From Adiantum capillus-veneris (Eukaryota > Streptophyta > Polypodiopsida > Polypodiales > Pteridaceae): a stretch of 64,000 bases of DNA. Shown here in pieces: positions 45,521 to 57,000 of this stretch. Below the pieces are notes generated by a model. The model had not been told where the DNA came from, searched no databases, and saw only the letters and a list, made by a program, of their open reading frames with translations. Position 1 is the stretch's first letter, and every line of letters starts with the position of its first letter. The stretch spans positions 158,366,545 to 158,430,544 of the forward strand of contig CM043950.1 in assembly GCA_014529385.2 (NCBI GenBank), written 5' to 3'. A program made the position numbers and the translations under genes.

Positions 45521-46080
45521 GTCTTCCTAGCCCCCCCTCCCATTCTCTCTCTTTATCTCCCTTTCTTTACCTCCCTCCCTATATTTCAATCTCCTTTCCA
45601 TTCTTAATGGACACATGGGCATTTTCCTTTGGAAAACGCGGGCCGTTTTTTGAAAAAACGTATTTTGTAAAAAATTTACAGAATAGGACATTTTGGTTGT
45701 CCTCATGCAAGAAAGCTGGACCACACATCCACTTTCTTTTCTTATCACAAACCACATGGCCTTCTTCAATCCTCCACTTTCTCTTCAAGTCCTAACATTC
45801 TTTTCACATAATGAACCTTCTTTGAAGCATCAAATCTCCACCTTGATTTACATAGCCGCATAAGTCATACACATCACAAACTCCTTAGCCGACACTAGAT
45901 CTTTACATATGCTTTGACATCTGAGCACTGTTAGACAAGGGGAACTAGAACCTAAGAGTCCACTTCCCAACCACCCACTATATATCATGGCTCTAGCCCT
46001 TTTCCTTAGTTGGACTCCCTTTCCACACTACGTAGACTGGCCTTGCCCTTGTCTAGTCCGGCCTTGCCGTTGTCCTGACA
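45521..46080 (-). mobile_element. Candidate 3' LTR of the chromovirus (left limit uncertain)
   Basis: In element orientation it begins TGTCAGGACAACGGCAAGGC at 46080, right after the integrase stop and a short purine stretch (GTTGGGAGTAA). A TATA-like GATATATAG lies about 95 bp in. The other LTR was not found on the right, so the end at 45521 is a guess. Confidence 0.45.
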
Positions 46081-47510
46081 TTACTCCCAACTTAAAGAAG
46101 AGTTTTTGTCCTCGAAAACAAAAGTGGGAAACTTCTTCTTAAGAACACTAATGTTTTCCCAAGTGGCACCTTCCTCAAGTCGATCTTTCCACTTGATTAA
46201 GGCTTGTTGACGTACATGATGACGTGTACGTAACTCATGATAGTCAAGAACACGTTCAGGTTCATGCAGTAAAGTAGGAGGTTAAACAAAATCAACCAAA
46301 ATATGTTGGTCAATGACATTGTCATCCCCATGTAACCGCTTACGTAAACGGCTTACATGAAACACCGAATGAATATGATAATGTGTAGATAGCAATAGTT
46401 TGTAGGCACGAGCACCTACTCACTTGAGTGTTTGAAAGGCCCATAATATCGAGGAGATAATTTAGGTGTTGCCCCATTTTTCAGACTTTCTGAATGCTCT
46501 GGCACACGTAAAATTACTTCCTCCCCTTCCTTGAAGGTAACTTGACAACGTTTCTCATCAACATACTTCTCATACCAATCCTGCGCTTGTCGGACATTCT
46601 GACGAGCGAGTTTCAACATATCCATGTGGTCTTGAAGAAAATCTTTAACCTGTTGGAGATTTTTGGTTGACAACCCTACCGTAACAGGTGACCTAGGTTG
46701 AAACCCATACATGAGCATGAAAGGACTAAATCCAATTGTAACATGCTTATCACTATTGTAGGAAAACTCGAGAATAGTTAAGTATTCTTCCTAGTCCGAC
46801 TGTTTTTTGCTGACGTATGCTCTTAGCATATCCTCTAGCACTTGGTTAACTCGTTCAATCTGACCATCTATTTCTGGATGATCGGCTGTATTGAGGTTTA
46901 GTTGTGTTCCCAATCGTTTAAACACAACCCTCCAAAAATGACTGTTAAACTTGGGATCACAATCACTTACAATGTTACTTGGCAACCCATACAACTTGTA
47001 TAGATTGTCCACAAATAACTTGGCTAGTTCTGGTGTCTTAACCGTTGATTTGGTTGGAATAAACTTACATAGTTTAGTCAACCAGTCTATGACCACCCAT
47101 ACCGAGTCATGACCTCGTATAGTGGTTGGTAAACCCACAATAAAGTCCATAGAGATACTTTCCCATTTTTCATTGGGAATCTCCAAAGGATGTAAGAGTC
47201 CTCCTGCTTTCAGGCGCTTTGCTTTGGTAACTTGACATTTTTGGCAATGCAAGACATAAGCTTGAACAAATCCATGTATACCTGGCCAGTAAAACTATCG
47301 TCATATGAGAGCATAAGTTTTTCTAATACCCATGTGCCCTGCACTTGGACTATCATGACATTCATAAAGAATTTGGCATCGAATGTCTGTGTCCGTCAGT
47401 ACACAAGTTTTTCTAATACCCATGTGCCCTGCACTTGGACTATCATGACATTCATAAAGAATTTGGCGCCGAATGTCTGTGTCCGTCGGTGCACAAACTC
47501 TTCTCTTATG
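46081..47510 (-). pseudogene. Chromovirus integrase with chromodomain-like tail
   Basis: Zinc-binding half-site ECHDSPSAGHMGIRKT is present twice because of a 90-bp tandem duplication (about 47317-47500), followed by HCQKCQV. Core: SMDFIVGLPT (first Asp), IVSDCDPKF (second Asp) and DHPEIDGQIERVN (Glu). The C-terminal part MLMYGFQPRSPVTVGL and PRYYGPFK is in a new frame after 46.79 kb. After a stop, ALIKWKDRLEEGATWENISV LKKKFPTFVFEDKN shows the KWK...TWE signature of a chromodomain. Stop at 46081-46083. Chromodomains guide insertion to marked chromatin. Confidence 0.82.
47317..47500. repeat. 90-bp tandem duplication in the integrase
   Basis: TTTTTCTAATACCCATGTGC and about 70 following bases recur exactly 90 bp later (47321 and 47411 landmarks) with about three differences. 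As 90 is a multiple of three, 30 codons of the zinc-binding domain are doubled in frame. Confidence 0.92.
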
Positions 47511-47596
47511 GAGTAGGTACCCATTTTCGATGGTGAAATGCTTCCATCACTGTAGTTCATCACTCGATAGAGGAGAACTAGGTGTGGAGGTTAGCA

Positions 47597-48265
47597 TTAC
47601 ATTACCATCATTGGAGTGAGAAGGATCCCTCGTTTGTACATGGCTCCACACTTTGGAATATGCTTCATCATGCTCATATTTGCCTTTGAGAGAATCCAAA
47701 AATTCATACGAAGTTCCATGAACAAGAGAGAATTGATCTCTAGCATACGACTTAGAGCATCAGCCACCACATTGTATGGACCTTTACGATAGTAGATCTT
47801 GGCATCATATTTGTGAAGAATCTTGGCCCACCTCTCTTTGTGACCCTTCAAATCCGTTTGTTGTGTAAACCATTTGATGATTTCATGGTCAAACATAATC
47901 TCAAACTGAGCACCATACAAATAATGCCTCCATGTTTTTAAGGCAGACACTATTGCATAGAGTTCGCGCTCATAAGCAGAGTAGTTCTGCTGAGCTGCAT
48001 CAAGCTTCTTGCTTTCAAATGCAATTGGCCGTGAGTCTTGTAAGAGGACTGCTCCAATAGCATGGTAGCTGGCATTCGTTTCCAAAACAAATGGTTTCAA
48101 AGGATCTACAATAGCTAGTATGGGAGCTATAGCTAATGCATCCTTGAGTGTATCGAAATTGTGTTGTTGAGCGGATCCCCATTGAAAAGCTTTGCCTTTG
48201 CCTTTCAGTTGATCCGTCAGCAATATTAGCATAGTTTTTAACGAACCTACTGTAAAAATCTGCAA
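47597..48265 (-). pseudogene. Chromovirus RNase H
   Basis: Motifs VDPLKPFVLETNASYHAIGA, AFESKKLDAAQQNYSAYERE and MFDHEIIKWF, then YRKGPYNVVADALSR. The first catalytic Asp of this family (ETDAS) is Asn here (ETNAS), so this copy would be inactive even if joined. The LSR motif marks the end of RNase H. Confidence 0.87.
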
Positions 48266-49041
48266 ATCCTAAAAACATATGTAACTCTTCCAGATTTTTA
48301 GGAGAAGGCCATTGTCGAATTGTATCCACTTTGGATTGATCCATATATAGCCCATTAGCTAAAATAACATGTCCCAGATAGTGAATTTATTCTTTCAAAA
48401 AATCACACTTAGATTCCTTGCCATATAATTTATTGGTTCGTAACAACTCGAACACCTGCCTGAGATGTTGTAAGTGTTCTTCTTCAGAAGCATTGTAGAC
48501 TAGAATGTCATCGAGAAAAAACGATGACAAATTTGTCCAAGTACGGCTTCAAGACACTATTCATAAGTTTCATCAATGTTGTGGGCGCATTGGTTAACCC
48601 AAAGGGCATCACCAAAAACTGGTACTGTCCAAACCTTGTTTGGAATGCAGTTTTGGGTATATCAGCAAGTCGAATACGAACTTGGTGATAACCAAACCGC
48701 AAGTCTATTTTTGTAAAAATGCGAGCATGAGTGAGTTTGTCAAACAACTCATCCACTCGTGGCAAGGGGTACTTGTTCTTAACCGTAACCACATTTAAGC
48801 CATGGTAGTCTACGCACATGTCCATAATGCCGTCTTTTTTCTTCACTAATAGGATAGGAGAAGCCCACGGTGAAGAACTGGGTTGTATAAACCCTCTGCT
48901 AAGGTAGTCAGCAAGTTGACATTCCACCTCAGCAACTTCAGAGTAACTCATACGGTAGGGCGGTTTACTGACAGGTTTACAGTCCGCAACCACATTGATG
49001 CTATGTTGCACCGATCGTGTCGGCGGTAATCCTGGTGTCAA
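48266..49041 (-). pseudogene. Chromovirus reverse transcriptase
   Basis: [38 protein letters not shown] and [20 protein letters not shown] lead to the active site at about 48500-48525, where the frame FVIVF is broken by one extra T in a six-T run before LDDILVYN. The first catalytic Asp ([10 protein letters not shown]) and both Asp of the LDD box can be read in their frames. The connection (WPSPKNLEELHMFLGFADFY SRFVKNYANI) follows in another frame at about 48230-48344. Confidence 0.87.
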
Positions 49042-49218
49042 ATCATTAGGAAAAACATCTTAAAATTTCTTTAATAATTTTTTTAACTCACTAGCAACGT
49101 TTGCTTGTTTGGAAGTAGCCATTGGTGAAAGAGATGAGAGAGAAGCATGCGGCGTTGAGGAATGTTCAACAGATTCAATGTTAGAGACAAAATGAGACAA
49201 TGAGTAGCACAAGAAAAC

Positions 49219-49713
49219 TTAATCTATTTCATTATAAAAAATGAGCTGCATAAGCTCAACGGTACATATCAATGGTGAAGAAGGTACATCCTTCTCTCCT
49301 AACAGCAACACATGTGCGCCATGGGATTCAAACATCAAGCTGTTGTGCTCATATCTACGCTTCAGTGATGGTCCTAGGCTATGCAACCATTCCCTACCAA
49401 GGACCACGTCTACCCTCTCCATGTTCATAACTTGAAAATCCAAGGATGTGGAGTAACCTTGTACTTCCAACGAAACAGCTCAGACTTGAGTATCCCAAAT
49501 TTTGGTATCATGTCCATTCATCATTGCTACCTTGTAGCGGTGGGTACTTGGAGTTCGAGGCAATTTGAGTTTTTTCACCAATCCGTAATTGATGAAATTG
49601 TGAGTAACACCATCATCGACCAAGATGCGCACCTTGTGCCCTTGCAGAGATCCGTGCATACGTACTAACTCATGTGTTCCAAAGGTCTATTGCCACATGG
49701 AAGCAGTGAGACA
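49219..49713 (-). pseudogene. Chromovirus aspartic protease
   Basis: The minus strand encodes VRILVDDGVTHNFINYGLVK KLKLP (catalytic Asp kept; the usual Ser/Thr after it is Asp), then, across stops, LDFQVMNMERVDVVLGREWL HSLGPSL. The VVLGREWL box is typical of plant gypsy proteases. Confidence 0.8.
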
Positions 49714-51037
49714 TCATTCATGCACCACCTCGGTGTGTGTTACTTCCACTGTAGAGAATCGTGAGGAAGACTCAAGAGGTAGTAGTTGCACCATGTGCAC
49801 TGCTTTCTTCTTGCCATGAGCAGCAGATTTCCCCTTGGTACAATCATTTTTGCCATGAACGCTTCCTAAACATTGAAAACATAATTTCTCTTTCTTAGCT
49901 TTATCAAAGTCCTCAGGAGAGAGAGGACCTCTGGACCCCTTGGGTTTTTTAGATGCTTCTGAATTGGCTACTATAAATTCCCTTTTATTTTGCCCATACT
50001 GTGTGCATGTATTACCATGTATATTAGCAGACACGGGAGTATTATGTGCTTTCTTTTCATCTGGATCATCGTGAATATGTGCTTTCACTATGGCTTCCTC
50101 AAGTGTTTTAGGGTCTTGGGTCTTGACGTGCTTCTTAAGCTCTGGTGTCAGACCTTGTATAAATCCCCGTAGTTGCTGAAAGTTATCTAAGCCTTCCAAC
50201 TTGAGGATAACATCCCAATAGTGAAATATATATTCAAGTAATGATGGGACACGTGTCCCAAGCCGTCCAATTCCAATCTGCCTCATTTGTAGGCAGAAAT
50301 TCTTTGTGAAACATAGCTTCAAAAGCTGTCCAACTTTGTGGTATGATATTCTTCTCCTTGAGAGACATCCACCATTTGTAGGCCTTGCCTTCCAGAGTTA
50401 GTCTTGTTTGTAGTTCTCTGACTGTGTCCGGAGTACGTGGTAAGGCGTGAATTCCATCCCACTTGCTGAGAAAGATATTCACTGCATCCTTGTTGCGGTC
50501 TCGGTCTTCTCCCTTAAAAGTCAGTGGTTTGGTGTTTTTCAACAACTCATCCACCTCTTTTGCAGTGAGAGTGTGCAAAGTATCAACAGTTGGACCTTGT
50601 CCTTGATTAGAAGGGCCTTGCCCCTGTGTAGCAACGTGCTCATGCATGTGCGTGTCAGCAAGACCCTTGGACTGTTGTTGCATTAATTGAATCACTAATG
50701 TGGATAATTTAGTGACATTTTCATTTAAAGATTTAAAATTTCCTTCCGTAACTGATATGCGTGTCGGAAGTGCACAAAATTCTTTAATGTCAAGCAGTTC
50801 ATAAGTGTCATCACTTGCCGTAGCGTCGTGGGCACTCTCCGTGAGAGCATCCAGCCACGAGCCATCATGGGTAGGATCAAGCATATTTTTCTCGAAATCA
50901 AAAGTCATATTAATATCGGAATACATGGCGACACAGTGCAGTGAAAGGAATAGTAAAAAAAACACCTGATATTGAGAGCACTTGCAAAGTTTAATTTGCC
51001 TTGCTAATCCCGTCGAAGTCGATATTATCCAAGTCAA
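49714..51037 (-). pseudogene. Chromovirus Gag remnant
   Basis: Probable start at the internal MYSDINMTFDFEKNMLDPTH, because the 35 residues before it are a hydrophobic stretch read through leader DNA. Gag core: LTFKGEDRDRNKDAVNIFLS, EGKAYKWWMSLKEKNIIPQS and WTAFEAMFHKEFLPTN. After a frame change near 50234-50322 it continues with YIFHYWDVILKLEGLDNFQQ LRGFIQGLTPELKKHVK and a CCHC knuckle, CFQCLGSVHGKNDC. It ends in KKKAVHMVQL near 49800. Confidence 0.85.
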
Positions 51038-51060
51038 AATCGATCCAAAATGTTAGCCAT

Positions 51061-52324
51061 GTTAAGAAAATCCTGAATCCCTTGTAGCCGAATCGAGTAT
51101 GGGTAGAATTGCTTTCGACCATAATTGATTTTGAGAAATAACGTCACTTTGAACTCCGTAGAGAATATGTGTGGTGTATGTACTTGTCGTCCGTGTCAGG
51201 ATGCCGAGCTTCGCCAAAGCTTCACAAGAGGGAGGGGGGGTTTACCCCATTGAGGGTACCGTCCCTTAGCTTAAAAAATAATCGTGGCCACTAACCCCCA
51301 ATGGGGTTCGGTGCCCGTTGGGTATCAAAATCACCTTGCTCACTGGCTATGGCAGCCCACAGACAGTGCGAGGGGGTGAACAAAGCTCCCCCCACCTTGT
51401 ATGATGGTCGTCCCCGCCTGCTACAAGCACGGGAATTCATCCCCACACCGGCGTGATGCCGTAGAGCTTGCAAGGGCGCAGTTTGGTGCAGGGCCGAAAC
51501 TCGGTGGCTTTCCTCACAAGAGGTGTTTCCCACACCCTCCTTCTTCCTCGTCCATGATTGACAACCTTAGTCAATCCCCACTTCCACCCCGCATTCACAC
51601 AAGATTCATTTATCTTATTATCCCATTGTTTTAACATTTAAAATAATGGTTTCTTTTAATGTTCCATCACAGTAATTCCTTGAAGACAACATTGAAAGCA
51701 TTCTTTTAGAAAACAGACATCTTTAAACTTAAGACAGGGTAATGTCAATCAAAACATCGTCCATAATAACCATGACCAGTACTCGTCTTGTCTCAAGACC
51801 ACCTAAGGGTGAAAAAACAGCACCCCTTCCTTATTCACAATCCGGAGTGGATAAACCCCCACCCAAGGTTCCGAGTGTCCATACACCAAACAAGTTGCCC
51901 ATACAATCGGGCGGCTCCCCTATGATAAAAAAACGGTATCCTAACTTATGTAGAAACATCAATACATGACATGGAGTAGAAACTCATCGTTCATGGGGGT
52001 AACCGACTTATCCATGGCTAGAAAGCCAATCATTATCATCAATTTTATACTAAGGAGTCGGAGGTGTCTTGAGACAAGCTGTCTTAAGGATGATCAAACA
52101 TATATTTCCTATTTCAACCAGTTTTAACCCAAACAATCCTTTCCTACATTATAAACAAATTCACGTTGGAAGTTACCTTCCGTTTTCAGTCAATTTATCC
52201 TTCTTAACTTTACGTATGCAATGCTAACTTAAAAATGAACTTTAAAAGATTTTAAGTGAACAAAATAGAAATCCACCTGGGACTGCTCGGCCATCTGCTG
52301 CTGGGCTGGAGCCTGCAATCTTTC
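51061..52324. other. Spacer or unidentified element leader
   Basis: It contains a GC-richer block (about 51220-51540) unlike its surroundings. No protein motif is recognised on either strand; frames of 66-80 codons here (51291-51533, 51401-51634) are mutual shadows. Sequence GTCTTGAGACAAG-like palindromes occur near 51790 and 52070. Confidence 0.45.
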
Positions 52325-52438
52325 CTAGGTCGGCCTATGGCTAGGCCCAGCCTCATGGTCATTAGTGGCTTCGTTTCGCTTGTTGCTAACATCCTCTTCC
52401 TCAGTAAGAGGATTTCCCCTGGTTCTCTTTGGAGCCAT
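52325..52438 (-). CDS. Short ORF, 37 codons (MAPKRTRGN...)
   Basis: Starts MAPKRTRGNPLTEEEDVSNK and stops at TAG 52325-52327. The basic-then-acidic N-terminus resembles gag starts of plant gypsy elements, and it lies downstream of the 54.8-kb TATA box and the 152-bp array on the same strand. It may be the first codons of a gag whose rest is deleted. Weak evidence. Confidence 0.3.
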   Translation of the reverse strand: MAPKRTRGNPLTEEEDVSNKRNEATNDHEAGPSHRPT

Positions 52439-52789
52439 GTTGGTAACCGTTTAGAAAGAATTAATCCATTAGAAGTTTAACTGAATAATCTTCTTTTTCT
52501 TTGTTTACCCAAGAATAAGGATTTTTGGAATAAATAGGTATCTTTAATAGTCGATTTGATGAGATATTCCTTCTATAACTTATTTATGCTTTAAGTAATT
52601 TTTCCCACTCTTTAATAATAATTTTGGATGTCGGGTATTTATTTGGCAATTAGATAAATTCATTTCCTAATTTCCTTTGTTTATTTTATACAAAAATCGG
52701 TTATTTTTATTGAAGATACATACCTAAAATATTTATCTATGGTTGGGATATTTATCATGGATTCCTCAAGGTGCATTCTTCCTCTGATA
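52439..52789. other. AT-rich spacer
   Basis: No gene. The right half may contain the most diverged copies of the following 152-bp repeat. Confidence 0.5.
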
Positions 52790-54440
52790 TTGATATCAAA
52801 GGTTTCTAAGTGAATTTACTATATTTCCCTTTTCATTTTCTCCTAAAAATAATGTAATTTTAACTGGATGTTTAGTTAAACTAATTTTCTGATGATAACA
52901 TAATTATCACAGGTTTTCCAAAGTCTAATTAACCTTTGATAAATATCTCAATTTAATTTGAATCTTTTTGCTAATTTCTTCTATTTAATTTGGCTTAAAA
53001 ATAGGATAATTCAACTAAAGTAATTAGGTAGATTACTCCTTTGAGCTTGTCCTAATTATCACGGTTTCCTAACATCTAATGAACCTCTGATAAATAACTC
53101 AATTCAACTTGAATTTATTTGCTAATTTCCCCTATTTAAATTGTCCAATAAACAGAGTATTTCTACTAAAGTAATTGGCTAGATTACTCATTGAATCTTT
53201 TCCTAATTATCACGGGTTTCCTCACATCTAAATAACCTCTAAAAAATAACTCAATTCAATTTGAATGTATTTTCTAATTTTCCCTATTTAAATTGTCCAC
53301 AAAATAGAGTATTTCTGCTAAAGTAATTAGCTAGATTACTCATTTGAGCTTTCCCTAATTATCACATGTTTCCTAATATCTAATTAACTTTTGATAAATA
53401 AGTCAATTCAATTTGAATCTATTTACTACTTTTTCCTACTTAATTTGTCCTAAAAATAGAGTATTTCTGTTAAGTAATTAGCTAGATTAATTATCTGAGC
53501 TTCTCTTTATTATCCTAGGTTCCTTAACATCTAATTAACCATTGACAAATAATTCACCACATTTGAGATCAATTTATTAATTTTCTCTATTTAATTTGTC
53601 CTAAAAACAGAGTATTTGTGCTAAAGTAATTAGATAAATTAATTATCTGAGTTTATCCTAATTATCACCGGTTCCTTAGCACCTAATTAACCACTGATAA
53701 ATAACTCACAACATTTGAATTCCATTTTTTCTCATTATTTACTTTGCTCTAAAAATAGAGTATTTCTGCAAAAGTAATTAGCTAAATTAATTATCTGAGC
53801 TTCCCCTAGTTATCACGGGTTTCTTAACACCTAATTGACCACTTATAAATAACTCACAGCATTTGAAATCAACTTACTAGTTTCCCATATTTAATTTTCT
53901 CTAAAAATAGAATATTTCTTCTAAAGTAATTAGCTAGATTAATTATCTAAGCTTCCCCTAATTATCACGGGTTTCTTAACACCTTATTAACCACCACTGA
54001 TAAATAACTCATGGCATTTGAAATCAATTTACTAATTTCCCCTATTTAAGTTTCTCTAAAAACATAGTATTTCTGCTAAAGTTATTAGCTAAATTAATTA
54101 TCTGAGCTTCCCCTAAATAGTACGGGTTCCTTAACACCTAATTAACCACTAATAAATAACTCATAGTATTTGAAATCAAGTTACTAATTTCCCCTATTTA
54201 ATTTTCTCTAAAAACAGAGTATTTCTGCTAAAGTAATTAGTTAAATTAATTATCTAAGCTTCTCCTAATTATCACGAGTTCCTTAACATTTAATTAACCA
54301 CTTATAAATAACTCATATCATTTGAAATCAATTTACTAATTTCTCCTATTTAATTTTCTCTAAAAATAGAGTAATTTTGCATGATTAATTAGGAAAATTA
54401 CTCAAAAAATTATAGGATAATTTTCCTAGCTTAATGACTA
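52790..54440. repeat. AT-rich 152-bp tandem array, about 11 copies
   Basis: Unit landmarks AGAGTATTTCTGCTAAAGTA, ATTAGCTAAATTAATTATCT, CCCTAATTATCACGGGTTTC and TAACTCACAGCATTTGAAAT. The AGTATTT landmark falls at about 53157, 53308, 53460, 53611, 53759, 53911, 54066, 54218 and 54370: spacing 148-155, mostly 151-152. Copies diverge steadily to the left. No ORF; composition is strongly A+T. Confidence 0.92.
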
Positions 54441-55317
54441 TCTAATGCAGCTCTGATAATTGCCTCAACTTAATCTAAGCTTAATTAATATATTTTCCAT
54501 TAATTTATGGTTAATTTGGCTATTTTCAGTCCTAATATGATAGGATAATTAATTAGCTTAACATTACCAAGCTTAACTACAAAAATCAGCAGAGAATAAT
54601 TAATTAAGAGAGGGTTTATGAGTATACATAGGCCTAATCTTTGATTTATTAAGAAAATAACTTAATCTAACCTTGCTAATTAAGAAGGATTAGACTAATT
54701 ACCGTTTAGGTTAATCAACTAGATATTAATCTCTAATGCTTTCTGCGTAGTGTTCTCTCTAGATGAGAGAGAGAGTATCAAGGCTCCATGTCTGTCAAAT
54801 TATGAAGCAAGGGGTCCTATTTATAGTTTTCTGGCACTCACAAGCTCTCACAGGCTGTAAAAGGCAGTTGCTTGCAGTTCAAACAGCCCCCAGCAAGTCA
54901 AAAAACGCCCCCTGCTGCTAAATGAGTTCCTGGCAAGTCAGTGATGACCTTCCCATTACTTGCCAGCTTTTAAAAGGTCAATTTTTCTATAATTTGACCT
55001 ATTTTTGCTTAATTGGTAAATATCTTGTAAACATCTGGAAGACCCTTAATAAAGTCTATGCTTAAATGATTACTGTAACCCTTCAATTTTTCTTAATAAT
55101 TTATTTTACATTGAATCTTCCGGAAGGACTAGTGGGGTCAGTTTTTGTCCGAATTTAAATCTGAAAATTTCTAGCCCGGGGTTTGCTGTGCTTAAGATTC
55201 CAAAAATACCAATATTTGCCGTGGTCGGACAATTCTACATTGCTTTTCAATAATCATATCAGTTTGATTAATCTTTATACAACCTTTAAGGTTTCAGAAA
55301 CTGGAAACCTTACATCA
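54441..55317. other. Candidate LTR/leader region upstream of the array
   Basis: It contains a strong minus-strand TATA box (54818-54825) followed, in that orientation, by CT-rich leader DNA and the 152-bp array. The right part (54830-55310) would be U3. LTR edges were not identified. Confidence 0.4.
54818..54825 (-). promoter_or_regulatory. TATA box, minus strand
   Basis: The minus strand reads ACTATAAATAGGACCCC, a near-perfect plant TATA box. It is oriented towards the 152-bp array and the short gag-like ORF. Confidence 0.6.
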
Positions 55318-55690
55318 TAAGAAGATAACAAAATGATTGTTCTTTTAGGCATAGTTCCATCCTCTTATGACCACTTGGTCACCATCCTTGAAGAGAAAGA
55401 ACATGCTCCATCATTTTAAAGACGTCATCAATTCTCTTCAAGCAGAAGAGAAGAAGCAAAAAGGACCATCGTTACCATAAAGAGGAGCCTTTATCACATC
55501 ATTGTAAAGCGGAGGATATTCAACATCATCTTGAAATGTAAAGAAGTGTTATGATTGTGGGAGAATAGGAGATGTAGCAAAGGATTGCTACAGTATTAAG
55601 TCTTGCAAAAAATGTGGTCGGCGAAGAAGATGAAGACCAAGGCAAGAACAACCTAGTCTACTGTGACTAAATATTGTGAAGATGTAGCCT
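55318..55690 (+). pseudogene. Copia gag fragment
   Basis: NKMIVLLGIVPSSYDHLVTI LEEKEHAPSF (the family's LPxSYD motif) is followed, after stops and frame changes, by NVKKCYDCGRIGDVAKDCYS, a CCHC knuckle whose His is Asp. A polypurine tract follows almost at once (55699-55707), so all of pol is deleted. Confidence 0.65.
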
Positions 55691-55698
55691 CTCTAGTT

Positions 55699-56226
55699 TA
55701 AGGGGGGTATTTTCTTTTGTCATCCTTTGTGGATCTGTCATCCTTAGTGGATATGTGTTGACATCCTGTGTGGATATTGTGCCATCCTTAGTGGATAAAG
55801 AATCTTCATGCCCAAACTCTCAAGGAGAGGATTACAAGGTGTGATCTTTGTCCTACGTTTTAAGTCAAGGAGAGAAGGGGAGGAATTATCCCACATGCAA
55901 TGGTGCAAGGTTGTAGAGCTATTTAAAGTGCATTTCATGAATAACAAAATCCATTCCATTTTCCATTACATCTCCCTTGTTTGTGATGAGCTTCTGATGG
56001 CTTAGCAAATACTCAAGATCGTGTTTATGAGTTCAAATTAATCGATCTTGGAACCTAATTCGCTTGAGTGATAATCTAGCCACAACACACTCACTTGTGT
56101 GCAACACCTTTCTCTTTCATCCCCCCTAGCTAGCACAATCCCATTCCCATCACCTTTCTTTTTCTGTGAATAAATTATTTTGACAATTACAAGGCTTAAG
56201 TCAAGCATTTGTGTTGTGTTCTTTCT
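55699..56226 (+). mobile_element. Polypurine tract and candidate LTR of the copia remnant
   Basis: AAGGGGGGT at 55699-55707 is followed by a TG-rich region with four copies of a roughly 25-bp minisatellite (CATCCTTAGTGGAT, 55720-55797). A TATTTAAAG box lies near 55917. The right end is a guess, just before a degenerate TGGTATTATGGAG. Confidence 0.35.
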
Positions 56227-57000
56227 TTGGTATTATGGAGAAAAGTGATTGACATGACGCACCAAGACATCATTGATTTTGTCGACTAGTCTAGAAATAG
56301 AGATACTGAATGTATTGAATATGTCAATAGTGACACACTCTTCATCGAGTAAGTGTCCTTGTCTAAGAATTAATATATTCATTGGAAATGTTATATAATT
56401 ATAGAGTTTATGCTATTTTTGGTTTTAGGTACTAAACCTAATTTGTACAATCTATATAATGTCATAGGTGCTATTGGTAGATGTGTACAGATTGCACATT
56501 ATAGTCCAGAAAAAACAAAAAAAGAGACAAAGAACGCTTTATTAAGCCTTGTCCAGCCACATGGTTGAGAAAGGGCTCGTTGTAGTACGTGAAGAGTGTG
56601 TGGATTCTCATGTTAATGATTCGTCTTTGTTTTTGACCACAAACAGTCTTGTTCATGGACTATTAGAGATGATTCCACATTGGAACGCTATGTATGTTTA
56701 CAAATTTGGTCATCAACAACGGCTTACACATGCAACGGTCAATGATAGAGGAGTTTTTTTCATCGTGTCCCAAGAAAATTTATGCAATAGTAAGAGATGT
56801 CACAAGAGCCGTCGAATGGGTAGAGGATTGCATGAACATGGTGGCTTGCAAGACACCTATTTGTAAAAAAAACAGTAGACTTGTACGTTCATTGCTCGTC
56901 TATATGATGAATAAGGAGCTACCTTCATCAGCGTTATCCATTGAATCACCACAAGATGACACTTGGTTTGATTCACTTGAGAAGGGCGACTAGACAAAAC
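56227..57000 (+). CDS. Unrecognised protein remnant in two frames
   Basis: One frame reads VIGAIGRCVQIAHYSPEKTK and stops near 56568; another (56549-56866) reads LFLTTNSLVHGLLEMIPHWN AMYVYKFGHQQRLTHATVND; and a third (56694-56993) ends IYAIVRDVTRAVEWVEDCMN MVACKTPICKKNSRLVRS...SLEKGD. Their order and protein-like composition suggest one decayed gene with two frameshifts. I do not recognise the family. It has no transposon motif. It lies between copia remnants, so it could be host sequence or an unclassified element. Confidence 0.35.

Larger units (their letters stand above)
46081..51060 (-). mobile_element. Ty3/gypsy chromovirus-type element, inactive
   Basis: Minus-strand order: gag (51.0-49.7 kb), protease, RT, RNase H, integrase, and a chromodomain-like tail ending at 46081. 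This is the gypsy order, and a chromodomain-like C-terminus marks the chromovirus branch. All domains are present but split by frameshifts and stops, and an RNase H catalytic Asp is substituted. The 5' LTR and primer site were not found beyond 51.06 kb. Confidence 0.85.
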
